A DNA stretch of 64,000 nt from Opisthorchis felineus (lineage: Eukaryota > Platyhelminthes > Trematoda > Opisthorchiida > Opisthorchiidae). The DNA lies in NCBI GenBank assembly GCA_004794785.1, contig SJOL01008957.1, positions 226,513-290,512 of the forward strand, in the 5' to 3' direction. Of the stretch, positions 23,841 through 36,440 are shown piece by piece (positions within the stretch are counted from its first letter, which is position 1; each line of letters starts with the position of its first letter). A model generated the notes under the pieces. That model made no database searches, was not told where the DNA came from, and worked only from the letters and a program-made list of their open reading frames with translations. The translations under genes and the position numbers were made by a program.

Positions 23841-24699
23841 ATTGTTACTTCTTATTATCTGTCAATAACTAACCAAATACACTTATGCAAAATAAGTCCC
23901 GGACAATCAGTAGGACACTGGGCCGGCTTTAAAGGTTGTTTTGGGTGAACGGAATCTCATTTTTCGGAACCCTCAGGCTAGTTTGTTTTATTCACACACG
24001 AAATTTCAAGGGTCAGATTGACCGCGTGGTCTGATATTCATTGTGAATTGAGTGTCAGCCGCGCGTCACTCTCCAGAATGTGAGCTACCAGCCTGACCAC
24101 ATTAATTGTACGTGATCTTAGCTGTGCCATTACTGACTGCTCATTGTTTTCAAACTGAGGTGGGATCAACTAGCCTAGTTTGTTGGTGAGTTGGCGATAA
24201 ATATTGTGACCATCTCTAACCTCTCGATTGTGATTTTATTTCACTTAGTTTGCGGGTCAAGTCGCTCTGCAAACAGTTGATCGGACTGTTTGGTTTTTGT
24301 CTATGGCTATAACGGACCATGTTTATTCAACTTCAGTTGTAATGTACGGACCCTGTCGTTTCTAATGTTAACTGGGTCAGCCCAACACGCTTGGAATGAC
24401 AAACGTCGTCATCCAGGCTAACACATGACGGAAGGTCAACAATGCGTGATGCCCCAGCGAAACATTCATGTTACATCCCTGTATGCCTTCGAAATGCAAC
24501 CCCTTATCTCAGACTGTCTGAACTAATAGATTTTCAACTATTTTCACACTGGTGACTGAAGCTCGACCACCAGCCGTACAATCCTTCCATCAGGTTAGTA
24601 ACAAAGCGAAGGCTGTTTATTTTCTGGACGGAACACTAATCCTGCGGTTGCTAAAAACTCTTCGACAACCCATGACCGGTTTTCCCAAATACTCTCATT

Positions 24700-24850
24700 T
24701 GCAAACCAATATTATACCAACTGAAACACGAGGCGCCCTTCGTGCAGCACACCCACTCGAAGAATACCATAAATGAGATATTCAGCTGGGACCTAGTTAG
24801 GTCTCTCGTTAAAACCAAATTAGTGTATTTCGCAGAAGACAGTCTAAGTA
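24700..24850 (+). repeat. Fragment of the hammerhead-associated repeat family
   Basis: The block TATACCAACTGAAACACGAGG, then ATTCAGCTGGGACC, AGGTCTCTCGTTAAAACCAAATTAG and GTGTATTTCGC matches the second part of the unit at 38.2-38.4 kb and 47.9 kb. The hammerhead segment is absent here. Confidence 0.55.
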
Positions 24851-24959
24851 GGACAGCGATGCCAATCGAATAATCAACAGGGTTAATAAAACCGCGCCAA
24901 CTGGAACTCGTACCCTCTGGGAGAGGTTTGAAAACAAATGCCAGTCGCAAAAACATGTT

Positions 24960-26110
24960 GAGTTATGCGCCCATTTTCAACTTAAAAGGATGTTGGCGGG
25001 AAATTTTTGTTAACCGGATATACTGCACAAAGACCGCCTGATGTCTCATTTGGAATGAAATTCATCATATCGATGTGTTTCGTACTCAAAGCCACCCGTA
25101 AGCCTGGTGAAAACTCTCTGGAGAGTTGTGTTAAGGAGTGCCGTGTATAACTCTGTCAGAGCTCTCTCCTTACTTTATTTTGTTTGGCAAATAGTGACCT
25201 TGAGAAGACTATACCGACTGTTAAATTATGCTTGAATAAATCCAAGGTACTTGAAGCGATTGCTTTATGGAGGAAAACCAGATCCACATGTACACTCAGG
25301 CAACCCACTATTTCTAAGAAAGCAGGAACGCTTTACTAGGGTATCGTTATGTGTTAAGTAATCACACGATACGAATTCAGTACCTGACACATTTTAACAG
25401 AGTACAGGCTGTTGCAACTTCTACAAGAGACTAACTGAACAAGGCCGACTGATTACCACTTGCCTGTATGCTGAGTTGACCGAAAGCTGTACAAACATTC
25501 ATCGCTTACGACGACAACAGATGAACCGATTAGGGTTCTTGTTGGAGGTCATGGCTAAGTGGTTGGTGAGGTCTTCACAGATGATCAGTGAACGTAGGTA
25601 GTCTGTGGGGTAATTATAGTAAATAATGTGAACCATTGAATGAGTGATTCTATTTCTGCACGTAGGTACAATTTACGTGTGACTTCGGGTACCTTAAGTA
25701 TCTGGGATTTCAGGGGAGTGCCACTTTGACCTAATGTAATGATGGCTCTAAAGCTGTGCAATTAGGCAAACTATAGAGGACTTATTCAGTTGCATTTGTT
25801 TGGCCGTTAGCAATGTGCTATGCAAGCTGTAAAAAAATAAGACGAATTTCGTGTTGCACAGCAGCGTGCAGTCATTCAGGAACAAATAGAAAGTTTGGTC
25901 GGGCCGCAACGATGGCTGTTTGGGCGAGATAGAAGAGGAGGAATGGCCACCATAAATGGGGTATTGCACGATGCTGCTTTAATGGCTTGTTGCATTTTTT
26001 AAACATTTAGGCCACATTTTCATGCAGTCATGCCTGAATCCGTCTGTCTGTGTTCTCCCCGGTTGTCGTTCAGTTGGGCTTACAATGCAGCATAACCATT
26101 AACTGCATGT
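24960..26110. other. No supported gene
   Basis: I see no coding exon with paired splice sites. A patch at 25020-25090 (CACAAAGACCGCCTGATGTCTC) weakly resembles 27.78 and 3.25 kb and may be another old repeat. Confidence 0.3.
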
Positions 26111-26114
26111 GCTT

Positions 26115-26320
26115 CTATCTCTCCACATCGCCTGTTTCGCTTCTACACTTCGTAGGTTTCTGTATTTGGAGGACAGCGAGTAAATTGGGCAACAAGCGTT
26201 CATAAATATTTATTTGCATTACGCTTCGGGAGTTGAGCGAAGGGGTGTCATAACACTCGACTTCGTACCACATGCTGCACCATCTATTGAAGAAGGAGCA
26301 GAAAAGCCGTTGTGATCCGT
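26115..26320 (-). CDS. Candidate last exon, product unknown
   Basis: A minus-strand acceptor (TTCACTGACAG) opens a 67-codon frame ending in TAG at 26115. It contains FNRWCSMWYEVECYD and MQINIYERLLPNLLAVLQ and ends in a charged tail. A plus-strand ATG frame (26272-26478) overlaps its upstream end and is also protein-like, so strand choice there is unsure. Confidence 0.4.
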
Positions 26321-26616
26321 CTGTCAGTGAACTAAGTAGTGTTGGAAGATTTCTCATTGCAAATCCCAATGGGATCCTTTCTGACAGGCTGCAGAAACAG
26401 GCTCACACAAATTTGCATCACTGTTTTGTTGCGTGGGCTCTAATTTCGGCTAGGCCGCTGTTCCTCTGTGGTCAATGAGACTGCGGAGTCACTGATCCAC
26501 TGTTGTCCATATATCACATGCTAACTAATACTGTTCTCGGTACAATGTCGCACACACTTCACCTAATATCTGTAACAAAGGTTCTTAGGGTTCGTCTAGT
26601 AGCGATAGAAGTAGGA

Positions 26617-26788
26617 TTATCGGGAGCCCTGAATTGTCTCTGACAGATACTGTTCGCTACCAGCGTCTTTAGCTATAAAGCAAGGCAAACAACATGAATA
26701 ACTTAGTGGGTTTCCGAATCCATAGGGCATTGGACAGCAGTAGCAGTAGACTGATGTCTTTGAAACACAGCAACTCAGAGATGCTGTT
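26617..26788 (-). CDS. Candidate cysteine-rich last exon
   Basis: A 57-codon minus-strand frame after the acceptor CAACTTAG ends in TAA at 26617. It is unusually Cys-rich, with pairs of adjacent cysteines (SCCVSKTSVYCYCCPMPYG, then YSCCLPCF), followed by a polar tail ending ETIQGSR. The pattern suggests a palmitoylated or metal-binding membrane-proximal segment, but I cannot assign a family. Confidence 0.42.
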
Positions 26789-27293
26789 CTAAGTTGTCCG
26801 GACGAAGCTTCTGTCAATGAGAGAAGGACTTACCACTGATTTGCTTGGGTTTGCCACCACAGTAGTAAAACTCAAGGAATGGCTTCAACAGCCTTGATGA
26901 CAAACAAGCCTAAACTATCGGACGTATTGTACATTTTCCATCGCAACTAATGGGAATACATGTTTGTTGCAGTAGTCTGTCCGAAGTGGACTACAAGTAA
27001 CGAATATACGCATAAACAGAGTAGGGATAGATCACCCTAAACATGCCTGCATTGAAGGAGACAGGATACATCCCAGATGTGATTGGTTAGTTCTGTATTT
27101 CTTCTGCACGTTTGAGAGGACATAATCACCTGTGCATCAAATCAGTGTTTTCAGTGGACAGGATATTTGTTTAGCATACAAAACCCAGTACAAAGTTTGC
27201 ATGGTTAGTTGCGAGTTTCGACAGTAGCATCCAGACGTATGCATGTTGGTCAGTTCACCATCCAAGGACAGCCGCCCCAGAGGGGAAGGGAGG

Positions 27294-27488
27294 TTAAACA
27301 GTTAAACAAACCTCAGTGTACCCCGTCGAGGGGACCACCCTCAGAGTGAACAAACGCTCATTTTTTCTGTGCTCCTCTCTCTCAGGAGAAATTACAACAC
27401 CTATTGACTGAGCAGTGTTCAGATACACTGTAGCTTCACATATGGGAAATCCATAGCTCAGCTTGTGTTCTGAGGTGAAGGTATGCAT
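27294..27488 (-). CDS. ATG-initiated 64-codon frame, unknown
   Basis: It starts with ATG at 27488 with A at -3 and ends in TAA at 27294. It contains GVVISPEREEHRKNERLF. It may be a small gene or an exon. No domain. Confidence 0.3.
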   Translation of the reverse strand: MHTFTSEHKLSYGFPICEATVYLNTAQSIGVVISPEREEHRKNERLFTLRVVPSTGYTEVCLTV

Positions 27489-27614
27489 TGTTGATAGACT
27501 GGAGTATCAGTATATCTTTAAAGGACAAGAGTGTGATCGGTGGATGCTGAACATGCTGAATTACTACTTTAAAGTGTTGAATGTGTCCGTATGCGTTTAA
27601 TCTGCCCGATAATC

Positions 27615-27688
27615 ATGGTTGCTTATGGCCACCTAACCGTGATGCGAGACCGACGACGCCCAAATCAACGTTTCGGAAAAAAAAACGG
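27615..27688 (+). CDS. Candidate first exon
   Basis: The ATG at 27615 opens a basic peptide (contains VMRDRRRPNQRFGKKN) that ends at a good donor, GTAGGT. No downstream partner identified. Confidence 0.25.
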
Positions 27689-28371
27689 GTAGGTGTGGTA
27701 ACCGGTAGGTTTGTGTTAACGACAGAGTCAAGTAAATCACAGCTGAATCTGTTTCCTATGATACCCTTTAAATGAGTGTTACACAAAGACCCCTTCATGT
27801 CTTATCTGCTACGATGTTTGATATGTTGACATAATAACTCATTCATAACGGGCTGTCAAAGGGTTTTCATCACCCTTAAAAGTAGTATGTTACGTCAAGT
27901 ATATGAAACCTGCTTGGAAGATATTTTGGAATTGTCTCTTCGTAAGGAATGTTCATAAAAGTTCTGCAACATCTTAGAAAACTTGTCCATCAGATTAATA
28001 ATTGCCCCATCATAGTATTGGGCTGTCCAGGACAAAGGCACATGGTTGTCAAGTTTCAAAGTGGGATCGATACTCGAGACAAATGAAGCAAAGCCTAATT
28101 AAGGAAGCTAATAACGATTATTGGTCTAGCTAGTATCGTACCACGATGTCAAAACACTGAAATTTTACTCTATATTTGAATTATTATATATCCAAAACAC
28201 TCCAGTGGGTCACTTCCCTGAATACAGCTGTTTTTAACATTGTGTGTTGTGAGTGTGGGCGTAGTGATGTGATGAGACAGTTGAATCTGTAGTAGGAAAA
28301 TGTGCTGTTTTTAGTCCGAAAGAATATATGATCAGTTGACATAGAAAAGGCTACGAATAGGACCCAACCTT

Positions 28372-29044
28372 TTGGAAGCCAAACCTGAACACAAATTTAT
28401 GGAGGCTAGCAACCCTAACCCTAACCATCCTCACTTAGTTCAGAGATCACCATCTCTGAAAAGCTTACATGAACTGTTGAGTCATTGTCTATTCGAAAAC
28501 TGTTCCCAGGTTTTCCTTGTTTGTAAGGATCAGGCGACAGATACGTTTCATATCGAATCGGCGAAGTGTGAAACGGTCAATGGATTGGGTCGTGGTCGAT
28601 TGTCTTCACAGGATTTAACCCAACTGAGGGTCAGATGTGAATGGGAATTTTTCAATAGACCATGCTGTTGTAAAAGTGTCAAACGCCCCTACGGGTTAGT
28701 CGCTGTCTTTCAGAGTTTGTATCTGCATATGTCAGCTAGCACTGATCCCATTATGTATGGATGCATACTCACGACAAGACGGACCTGGACAAGAAATCTT
28801 TTTTAATACATGAATCCTTCATACGAGCAACTAAAGGGCGTTGAACTGTTGGATTAACAAAGTTATGATCCTCAAACCCAACAGTTTCTGTATGTAACGA
28901 CTGACCATACAGCATATCGCTATGGGGACATGTTAACCACCATTTACTGTTGACCAGCGCTGACAGCGCTCGTGTGCAGAGGCAACTTGTCGAACAAACC
29001 AACTGCAAAGATGGTAAAAGATGCACCATTCCTCCATCTATCAA
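28372..29044. other. Region open on both strands, probable dispersed element
   Basis: The plus strand is open for 144 codons (28372-28806) and the minus strand for 91 codons (28769-29044). Both frames look partly coding and neither has convincing splice sites. A telomere-like CCCTAA pair sits at 28411-28426. I suspect a degraded mobile element rather than two genes. Confidence 0.3.
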
Positions 29045-30840
29045 TTAACTACACACCCTTGATTCCCCTATCACGAATTGCTGGTAAACCCATCAGTCAA
29101 AATCAATGACTGCCGTTTAAACTAATGCTACGATGTTCGCTTAGTTCCTTTTCTAAGGAGGCGATTAGAGCACACATCAAACCAGTTTAACTGTAAAAAC
29201 ACGATGACGAACAACGGAGATGTGCTGGGTCGTTGGGTGGAGCATCCTGAATAATGGACTAATGTACCTCGACTCATTCCATTGTGACATTGAGAATCTT
29301 ATTCGTGCGGGTTTCCAACATACTACTCAGTTGACTTGGCTGACTGGTTGTTGGCTCGCTCAATGAGCTTGGCTATCGGGTTGGTCTTGACGACACAGCC
29401 GATACCTCCATGTTGAACTTCTCAGGGAAAAATCTCGTTATCCCTCAAATTTACCGGGACTCAAATATGTAACAAAATACCGTTGTCTCCCGATTCATCT
29501 GTCAACTACCTGTTCTCACCGTCAACACAGAAAATGCGTTAGACCACTGCAACAAAGTTTATTGACAGCAGTTCCCAGAGTTTACTAACAATGTTGCAGA
29601 AGTTCTCCCGTACAAAGTTTGCTCTATTCTTTTTCTGATACAGTCTTATCCAAGCCCAAGTATACGCGAGCCAACTAGACTGAAGAGAAAAGCAAACTAG
29701 CGAATTGTGGTTTACTGAATTCGTGCTTCACGAAGTGATTGTTCACCGATTGAGCTTCACGTCACCACATATTTCGTTCATAGTGTAAGTAAAGTTTCCA
29801 GCAATTTTGGCAAGCCTGATACTTGACCATCAGAGTGGGCCACTGGTATATATGGGAATATGGACTATCAAGCTAGGTTTACGAAAATGATGAGGATATT
29901 TGGTATACCTTTATAATCTTTTATTTTTTACTGTATTGTATGAACATTCGCTTTCAGCTGATGGTATGAAAATGTCTACTCATCATTGCAACAATTTAAG
30001 CAAATAGACATGGAGTATTGCACAATTGCAATGTCTGACTGGCTGAGTAATTCGTGCACAGGGCTCATGAGTGGCGCTGGTTATTGTTTCCTTTGGGTAA
30101 AGACAAGCAGGATGTAAGCTAGCGTACGCAGTAAATTAGAAGAGCATCCGTCTGAAAGGTTTCCATCTTCCTCGTTTGTTCTGCCAGTTACATCATGCCT
30201 CTTCGTAGTTCGTTTTAACAATTAATCGATCATCGGCTTCAGTACGCTCCAGAATTCTTTTTTTGCTAGTGTAGGTTTTTCTGATCTGTGTTAAAACATG
30301 GCGTACTGTAAGCTGCTGTTTAAAATGCATTTTGCGCAGATCTAAGAAACATAAAAAGTCCCTGACTGATCCACACTTTCCTTACGATGTGATATCAAAG
30401 CACCCATACAGTTTTGCTACTAAATAGGTATATTTGGTGACATCCTCTTTTATTTCTGGGCAGTAACCGATAAAGCATGGAGGGAGCACCAATGCCCCGA
30501 TAGCCAGTATTGTTTAGCTGTTCGAAGTTTGATCGAACCGGAATTGCCAGTGGTAGTATCATGATTGATTGGTATTATCTTCAGTCAAGAGGAACGACGT
30601 TTTTAGCCCCAACTATACGAGGTATTTTTTTGGTTGCAACTTTAACAGTTCCATAATTGTAGTCAGGCAGCTTCCACGTGGACTTATTGTGTTTAAGCTT
30701 TGTAGTCGTATCTGAGTTAAATAAAAACTCTTCACAGTCCCACTGGGGTGTCTGCTGAAAAATGAAGCGAATCTTGGAAATCGAGTTCGGAGGCCTGATT
30801 CATCCAGTCTGTATCTTGGTAATAAGCTTCATTCAAACTT
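29045..30840. other. No supported gene
   Basis: I found no coding-like frame with splice sites in about 1.8 kb. The stretch is AT-rich around 29900-29960 and otherwise featureless to me. Confidence 0.4.
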
Positions 30841-30841
30841 G

Positions 30842-31056
30842 CTAAATTAGATGAGTTATCGGTGCTAGTACATTAAAGTGCGCTGATTTTCCGAGGAAGA
30901 TTCGACACGGCGGTCGACGGCAAAAACGAACATCAGCGGAATCGCGTAAGAGCGTTACATTCTTGAAACTGTGAAAAATTACGACCATCTGGTGGGGGTC
31001 CTTTTTTGTTAGAGTACCGTTTTCTGGAGACCTATCCAAAGTGACCACTTCTTTCG
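30842..31056 (-). CDS. Candidate last exon, product unknown
   Basis: A minus-strand acceptor with a strong pyrimidine tract (TTTTCCCCTCTAG) opens a 70-codon frame ending in TAG at 30842. It contains LDRSPENGTLTKKDPHQMVV and FHSFKNVTLLRDSADVRFC. No domain recognised and no partner exon found. Confidence 0.5.
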
Positions 31057-31904
31057 CTAGAGGGGAAAACAGCCATTTCGTAATCATTATTAGTGCGTAC
31101 GGCACACTGCAAACCATTTATAGTGAATCGTCTCTAAAGCACCCTCTAGGATCTGAAAATACTGATAGAGTGCCATAACTCTGACGTTCACCCCCTTTAT
31201 TTTTCACCTGTTCAGTCATGTACTACCACTTCATCTTGACATCAGACTTTCAGAACATGGAAAGAGTGTGTGACCGGGGCAAATTTTAAGCTCATAGGTT
31301 GTGAACAACATATTTTTAATGTGAACTTCACATCTGCAGAACTTCAAAAGGACAGTGACAAGTTAAGTTTTAACAAGCTGCTTGATGGTGCACCGCGTTA
31401 ATTAGACTAAGAGGTCTGTACGGTCACACAAATTTAATGGCCTATCGACTGCAATTCTGTCAGCAGATTGTGGTGACGAGCACGCTTCGCGCGTACATGT
31501 GTCCAGTGACAACGTACATATACAAAGGTCAAAGATTTGATCTCTTTCTTAGTCTTGTGTCTGAAACAGACGCACGGTGTTTTCTTAGACCAGGTTAGCT
31601 GGGTTAACAGGACAGTATGAATGCCTCATCATGCAAATCCAGCAGGCGGGCGAAGTTTCTTCATCGTTTAGGTTAACCTAAACACCGGGCAATGAATTAT
31701 TTCAATTTGCCATACTGTATCCGCCATTGCTTCTTAGACTGTCCGACTTCTTTGAATAAACGTCTTTAAACTGCTACTGAGCTGACTTCTAGTACCTACG
31801 TCAAGCTCCAAGTGAGATCCCTCATAAGAGGGGTTGATTATTCTGGAGACTACCCAACACGTCCCTAGTCGACCAATGTCTAATGTTCTCTATCCATGTC
31901 GCAG

Positions 31905-32082
31905 GCTACTCATCAGGAGAAGCCATATTCTCCCTTTTTGGTGGTAGGTTTAGAGGCAGATATGCTTATTCGACTGTTCGCTTTATTGATGTGTGTGCTT
32001 TGTTCATTTTGTCTATACTCATCAGTCAGCTATGTGGATCCCACTTTCCTCTCAGGCATGATCTCCAAAAGGTGTTCCGTAG
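31905..32082 (+). CDS. Candidate membrane-protein exon
   Basis: The acceptor CATGTCGCAG and donor GTACAT bracket a 58-codon frame containing a likely membrane segment (FIDVCALFILSILISQLCG) preceded by a basic stretch. A second frame, starting with ATG at 31896, is also open and also hydrophobic, so the true frame is uncertain. Confidence 0.33.
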
Positions 32083-32836
32083 GTACATTCATCGTTCCTA
32101 ATAAAGCATGATTATGTGGATTTTGTCAACTCAGTACACAGCTAGTTAGTAGTTAGTCGGTCTTGTTCACTTACTGCTTTGGGAGGTAATTATTATAGCT
32201 GTATTCAAATCAGTTATTGCGCTTCCTAGACAGAAGATGAAATTTGTTATATAAGGGGTGGCTAACCAAGGACTCATTTGCGTCCAACGAAGGGTTAACG
32301 TAAGAAAAATTTGGTAAAGAACTTATGATGGTATTCCCATAGTAGAGTTTGCCAGACGATTTCGGTGACATATGGGCACCAGAACTGTTGAGCTGTTGTG
32401 GGAAAGTAGACGGTATTCTATCTACGTGAACTTTTTAACTAGGAAGGGTTCGAAGGAGATTTTGTTCAATAAACAAGCGTAAGGGTGATCCTAACGGTAG
32501 TTTACACAAGTCAAATAACTAATAACCATGATCCTTGCAACCTGTCGAGTGCTGCACGTGACTACAGAATAACCACTAGTGTCAATGAAATGTTATCAAC
32601 ATCTTAGTGGTGATCACCCCTGAGAAATCGACCTCACCGGTATTCTGTCTGATGGTGACACTGTGATAATTTCGGAATATATGCACATTCTACAACCAAT
32701 ATACGTGATTTACTTTTCAGCTTGACAGGGATAGCAGTTCATATTTCTTCAAACTGGATACGGGCAGATGCACCTGAGCCGATGAAACCCGAGGCACTCA
32801 ACTTTTCGAACTTGTACACCTTCCGTGGTTGTATAG

Positions 32837-33023
32837 TGTGCAAAGGTGCATGACCGTCCAATCTGTTCATTGTAGTTGCTGTGACCGGATGAGCAATACG
32901 ATCGCACTAGTGAGACACGCTGTAGGTTGTCTCAAGTTTACTGAGTGCATCAAGTGGTTATTTGTCGTACTGACAAGTCAGGAAGGTGCAACCCACGTTG
33001 GAGAACTGCGAAAAGTGAATAGT
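32837..33023 (+). CDS. Candidate internal exon, Cys-rich
   Basis: The acceptor GTTGTATAG and donor GTAGGT bracket a 62-codon frame (phase 2 in, phase 0 out). It encodes QSVHCSCCDRMSNTIALVRHA and IKWLFVVLTSQEG. No family recognised. Confidence 0.42.
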
Positions 33024-33779
33024 GTAGGTAGCTATGTTTTGTGTATTGTGGCTTGGAGCTGACATCTCCGGTTTGTCCTCGAACCTAAAAGAACATACAA
33101 TGGTCGTCAAAATGAGGGGTATCTGCAACGAGTGTTTTCACTGTCCTACTAAATAAAACAAAAGTCTCTCACTTTTCAGTGCCTAGGAGGATAATCCTTA
33201 ACCAGACTCCAGCTCGCTGGTCTCAACTCCCTCTTTATGTATTTACAAAATAGTGGTCTTGATTGCACATGTTATCAGGTGAGAATGGTGTACCTACATT
33301 GGTGAAGTAACTGGGACTGCTTCATTCCCATCGATACGGTGCATGTCACGCTGTCCTAGAATCTGATTACTTGTTCGCGATTTTTTACAAGATAATTAAC
33401 CTTCGTTCCATAGATTTAGGTTGACGAAGTCTAATTAGTTAGTCCCCAAAGTACTACCGGTCGGCTACAACTAGATTGCACAAACTATTGTGTACAGTTC
33501 AGTGCACAAGCTCACCCCCTCCTTGGTTCCGGAAATGTTCCTCAGGTTACAAGGGAGTGAGAGAGGAGTTCCTGAATTGACAACAGCTAAGTGTCGGATT
33601 AGGAAGTTTTTGGATAAAATGAACGGAATTTCTCTTAACGTTTCATTTTTTTTATTTTCTTCTACTCTTTCATACGTTTACAAACCACCTTGTTCTGATA
33701 GAATCAATATGCACTTGACACAACGTATTAGAAACTATTGGAAACAATTGTTGCCTGGATCCAATACAGCATGAAGTAA

Positions 33780-34470
33780 GTAGATTTCATTCTAACTCGA
33801 TCATTAAGTAACTACATCCCTCATAATAACTACCTCTGAAAAGTACTGGAGATTTACCTGTTTCCAAATCACACAGGCCATTCCCGAGAAAGTTTACTCG
33901 AGAAATACGTCAAGCCCATCATGCCCATCAGTTTGCTGAAACCATAACTTTGTTATCAAAAAATGTGTATAAAGCGCCAGAAAAGTTACCGTGAAACACC
34001 GTTTTGCTCATCAAGCTTGGTTTGCTTGATACAATGAACTCTAAAGAGACGCGTTCTGAAGAGAGGCCACTCCATCAGAATGTTCACCACAAATTAGCTT
34101 GCGAGATTCCAAGGGAGAAGTTGCCCGACATGTGAAGCCAAACGGCCATTTCTCCCGTGATGGTCTATCAGCGATTTGTCTATCCAGCTAAATTCAGTCC
34201 ATGGAAGTCAATTACTTAAATCTTTAGTCAGTGAGTTTTCAGTTAAACAAGACTCCACTTTATCTACGTTCAATTTATCAAATTCCAGTTCGCCAGATCA
34301 CTAAGTCCTCAGCCCAGCATTCATGACATTCCAGTGATAATCTTTATCGGTGTGCTTTCCTCTTCCCAGGCAGGAGCTTGCATTTCAGCACAAATTTGAC
34401 TACTGTAAATTTTTAATGGTGTACCAAACTAATCTGGTGAAGCTCGGCAAATACCAGTTACATACTGGTT
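33780..34470. other. No supported gene
   Basis: I see nothing coding here. A possible short last exon ending at 33774 (after the acceptor TTGTTCTGATAG) lies just upstream, but it has only 21 codons. Confidence 0.3.
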
Positions 34471-34474
34471 TTTA

Positions 34475-34550
34475 GTCAAATGGCTGCTGATCTTTTCGTT
34501 GAGCTTGGCGATTAGCTTGCAAAGGTTTCACCCTCATCAGTGAGCGGCTT
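34475..34550. mobile_element. MITE-like family, single-arm fragment
   Basis: CTGATCTTTTCGTTGAGCTTG, then GCGATTAGCTTGCAAAGGTTTC matches one arm of the 8.4/44.0 kb palindromic element. Confidence 0.45.
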
Positions 34551-34776
34551 GGTGGATTCCAAACATAATAGACGATATATGTAGCTGTTGGACCCCTTGT
34601 TGGATATTTACGGAATTTTGATCCTCTCTTTTACCGCTACTCCGGATACGCGACCAGCATTCGACATCCTTTATCTTGCATCCGGTAGTTGACAGCCGGT
34701 AACGATTCAGTCGCTCAGATTTCCGCACGTCCAAACCAAAATCTTCCAGCCTTGTGACATGCTCACCTTGACGCAT
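34537..34776 (-). CDS. ATG-initiated 79-codon frame, unknown
   Basis: A highly charged frame (contains VTRLEDFGLDVRKSERLNRY and IRSSGKREDQNSVN) from ATG at 34776 to TGA at 34537. Its end overlaps the MITE fragment. A perfect donor (AAG|GTAAGT) lies just upstream on the same strand, so the real exon structure may differ. Confidence 0.33.
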   Translation of the reverse strand: MRQGEHVTRLEDFGLDVRKSERLNRYRLSTTGCKIKDVECWSRIRSSGKREDQNSVNIQQGVQQLHISSIMFGIHQAAH

Positions 34777-35134
34777 TCTGAGTTGTCTGACTTACCTTGG
34801 AATCCACCACGTTTACTAGTGGTCTGTTACTCTAACATCAGTTTATGGAATATTCCCACCCGAGCGCTTCCTCCGAGGGGTGTAATCATGGTCCAGAAGA
34901 GTTGGAAACCTTTCTGAACAGCTTTCCATAGGATAATCTGGGTGTCTGTAAATCTGTTTTCAAAGTTCCAATTGAAGGGATTCTTGTAAGACGGAAATAG
35001 CGTGCTATCAGGCCATACAACGATGCGCAACTATCCCAGATTCGAGGGCGACGCATGTCTACGCAAACGTGTACACGTCTTTTTTCGCGCTTACTTAACA
35101 ACGTTTATTCACCAACGAGTCTTTTCTTTCGCAG

Positions 35135-35292
35135 TCACACATAAGTGGTGTTGCAATGTCGATTTAACAAGACTGAATTTGCGTGCGCTTGAAGTTTATC
35201 AGTACCGGGTCCGGTCATTTTGTCAACTGTTATGCAGCTTATTATACTGTTTATCTGGTAGCGTTTCTCATCCTCCAATAACTTTCGCCACT
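35135..35292 (-). CDS. Candidate last exon, product unknown
   Basis: An acceptor (GCATGTCAAG) opens a minus-strand frame ending in TGA at 35135. It encodes WRKLLEDEKRYQINSIISC and TGPGTDKLQAHANSVLLN. The plus strand is also open here but less protein-like. Confidence 0.42.
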
Positions 35293-35324
35293 CTTGACAT
35301 GCAGAGCTGAACAGTGGTGAAACT

Positions 35325-35579
35325 ATGACCAACACATTGCAATGGCTGACTTTTTACAATGAAAGGAAGCATTCAATAAGCAGAAACTGCAGAGGCGCTC
35401 CAGTACTCGTTTACTATTTCCTGCGGAAGTGGCCAGTAAAAATGCTAGTGTCAAGATTTGCATATTCATTGAAGCACCTCAGATCTGAAGCGATTGTTTC
35501 AATCTGCACTTTAGAGGAGCTGGACTGGATGATTAATAAGAGATTGAACGAATCAAACTGGAAGTCAATCAGTCGATGA
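35325..35579 (+). CDS. ATG-initiated 84-codon frame, unknown
   Basis: The ATG at 35325 is in a good context (AACTATGA) and the frame ends in TGA at 35579. It contains RKWPVKMLVSRFAYSLKH and ELDWMINKRLNESNW. It could be an unspliced small gene or the first exon of the gene that continues at 35710. Confidence 0.35.
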   Translation: MTNTLQWLTFYNERKHSISRNCRGAPVLVYYFLRKWPVKMLVSRFAYSLKHLRSEAIVSICTLEELDWMINKRLNESNWKSISR

Positions 35580-35709
35580 TCGATGAATACAATGAATCGA
35601 TTAGGAACCGGCCTATCTTGGGACGAGTACGGTGATTCTATGTGGTAGCTAAGTCAACAACTTTATGATACAATCTGTACGGTAATTCTTCCTGACGGAC
35701 TATTTCCAG

Positions 35710-36010
35710 AAAAGATTGCCTCGAAAGTTGTACGAATCTACCGTCAGGTTCTGGGATTCTGTGGAAATATCCTGGACCGTACCAATAACTATCTGGAGGA
35801 ATTTTTTGTAAGTTTCGCCCTTAGCATACGTTGGAGGTGAGCAGAGACCTCAACCTAGGCATCAACACAAGCAAGAGAGTCTATCAGGTCTCATTACGCA
35901 CTTCTGGCCTAAGCAAAACTAGTATGACAACGGGAAGATGCTCAGAACACTGTTTCCACCTCCGGTCCTCTCCTATATCAAAACAGAGGTGGCGCTTGAA
36001 GGTTGACTAA
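35710..36010 (+). CDS. 3' end of a gene, two exons, product unknown
   Basis: Exon 35710-35807 has both sites near consensus: acceptor CTATTTCCAG and donor GTAAGT. It encodes a helical stretch (KIASKVVRIYRQVLGFCGN, then LDRTNNYLEEFF). In matching phase 0, a short last exon at 35987-36010 follows a pyrimidine-rich acceptor and ends the protein RWRLKVD. The internal exon is well supported; the last exon less so. Confidence 0.55.
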
Positions 36011-36314
36011 CTCGCACGCCTGCTAGTCACTACATGGATACAGTGTGTGCGAACAGCGCAGTAGTCAATGATGCATGTTTACCACATGGAACTGAGTGGT
36101 ACTCACAGTGTAACCCATATATCCCTTATAAATATCAATTTCGTTTGGGTCAAGAATTGCTAGCATTGTAATATGAAAAACTAACCCCATACATATCACC
36201 TATCCATTGGGGTCATTTTTTGTGCCAGGGTGCAGAGTGTTTATAAGAAGACGTTACTATACTTACTAGCTGGGAATTTTAAATCTACCTGTGTCCAGAT
36301 GTAAAGTAAAAACC

Positions 36315-36440
36315 TACAACTGTTTCATCCTTGTTTGGAATCATAAGCGGTATAAATCTCACGAAACTCTCGGGGGATCCGAACCTTCAAACTTCCAGAT
36401 AAGAGTTTTAGCACTACCGTCCAGCTACGGGTGGCTGAAA
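36315..36440 (-). mobile_element. tRNA-derived SINE-like fragment
   Basis: Reads on the minus strand as the same element as at 38.5, 48.3 and 50.4 kb: a worn B-box (GGTTCGGATCC-like), the AGTTTCGTGAG motif, then GATTCC...GAAACAGTTG. Truncated relative to the 38.5 kb copy. Confidence 0.5.

Noticed and set aside
28411..28426. Interstitial telomere repeat (CCCTAA)n
   Set aside because: Only about two and a half units; too short to distinguish from chance or a minor repair insertion.
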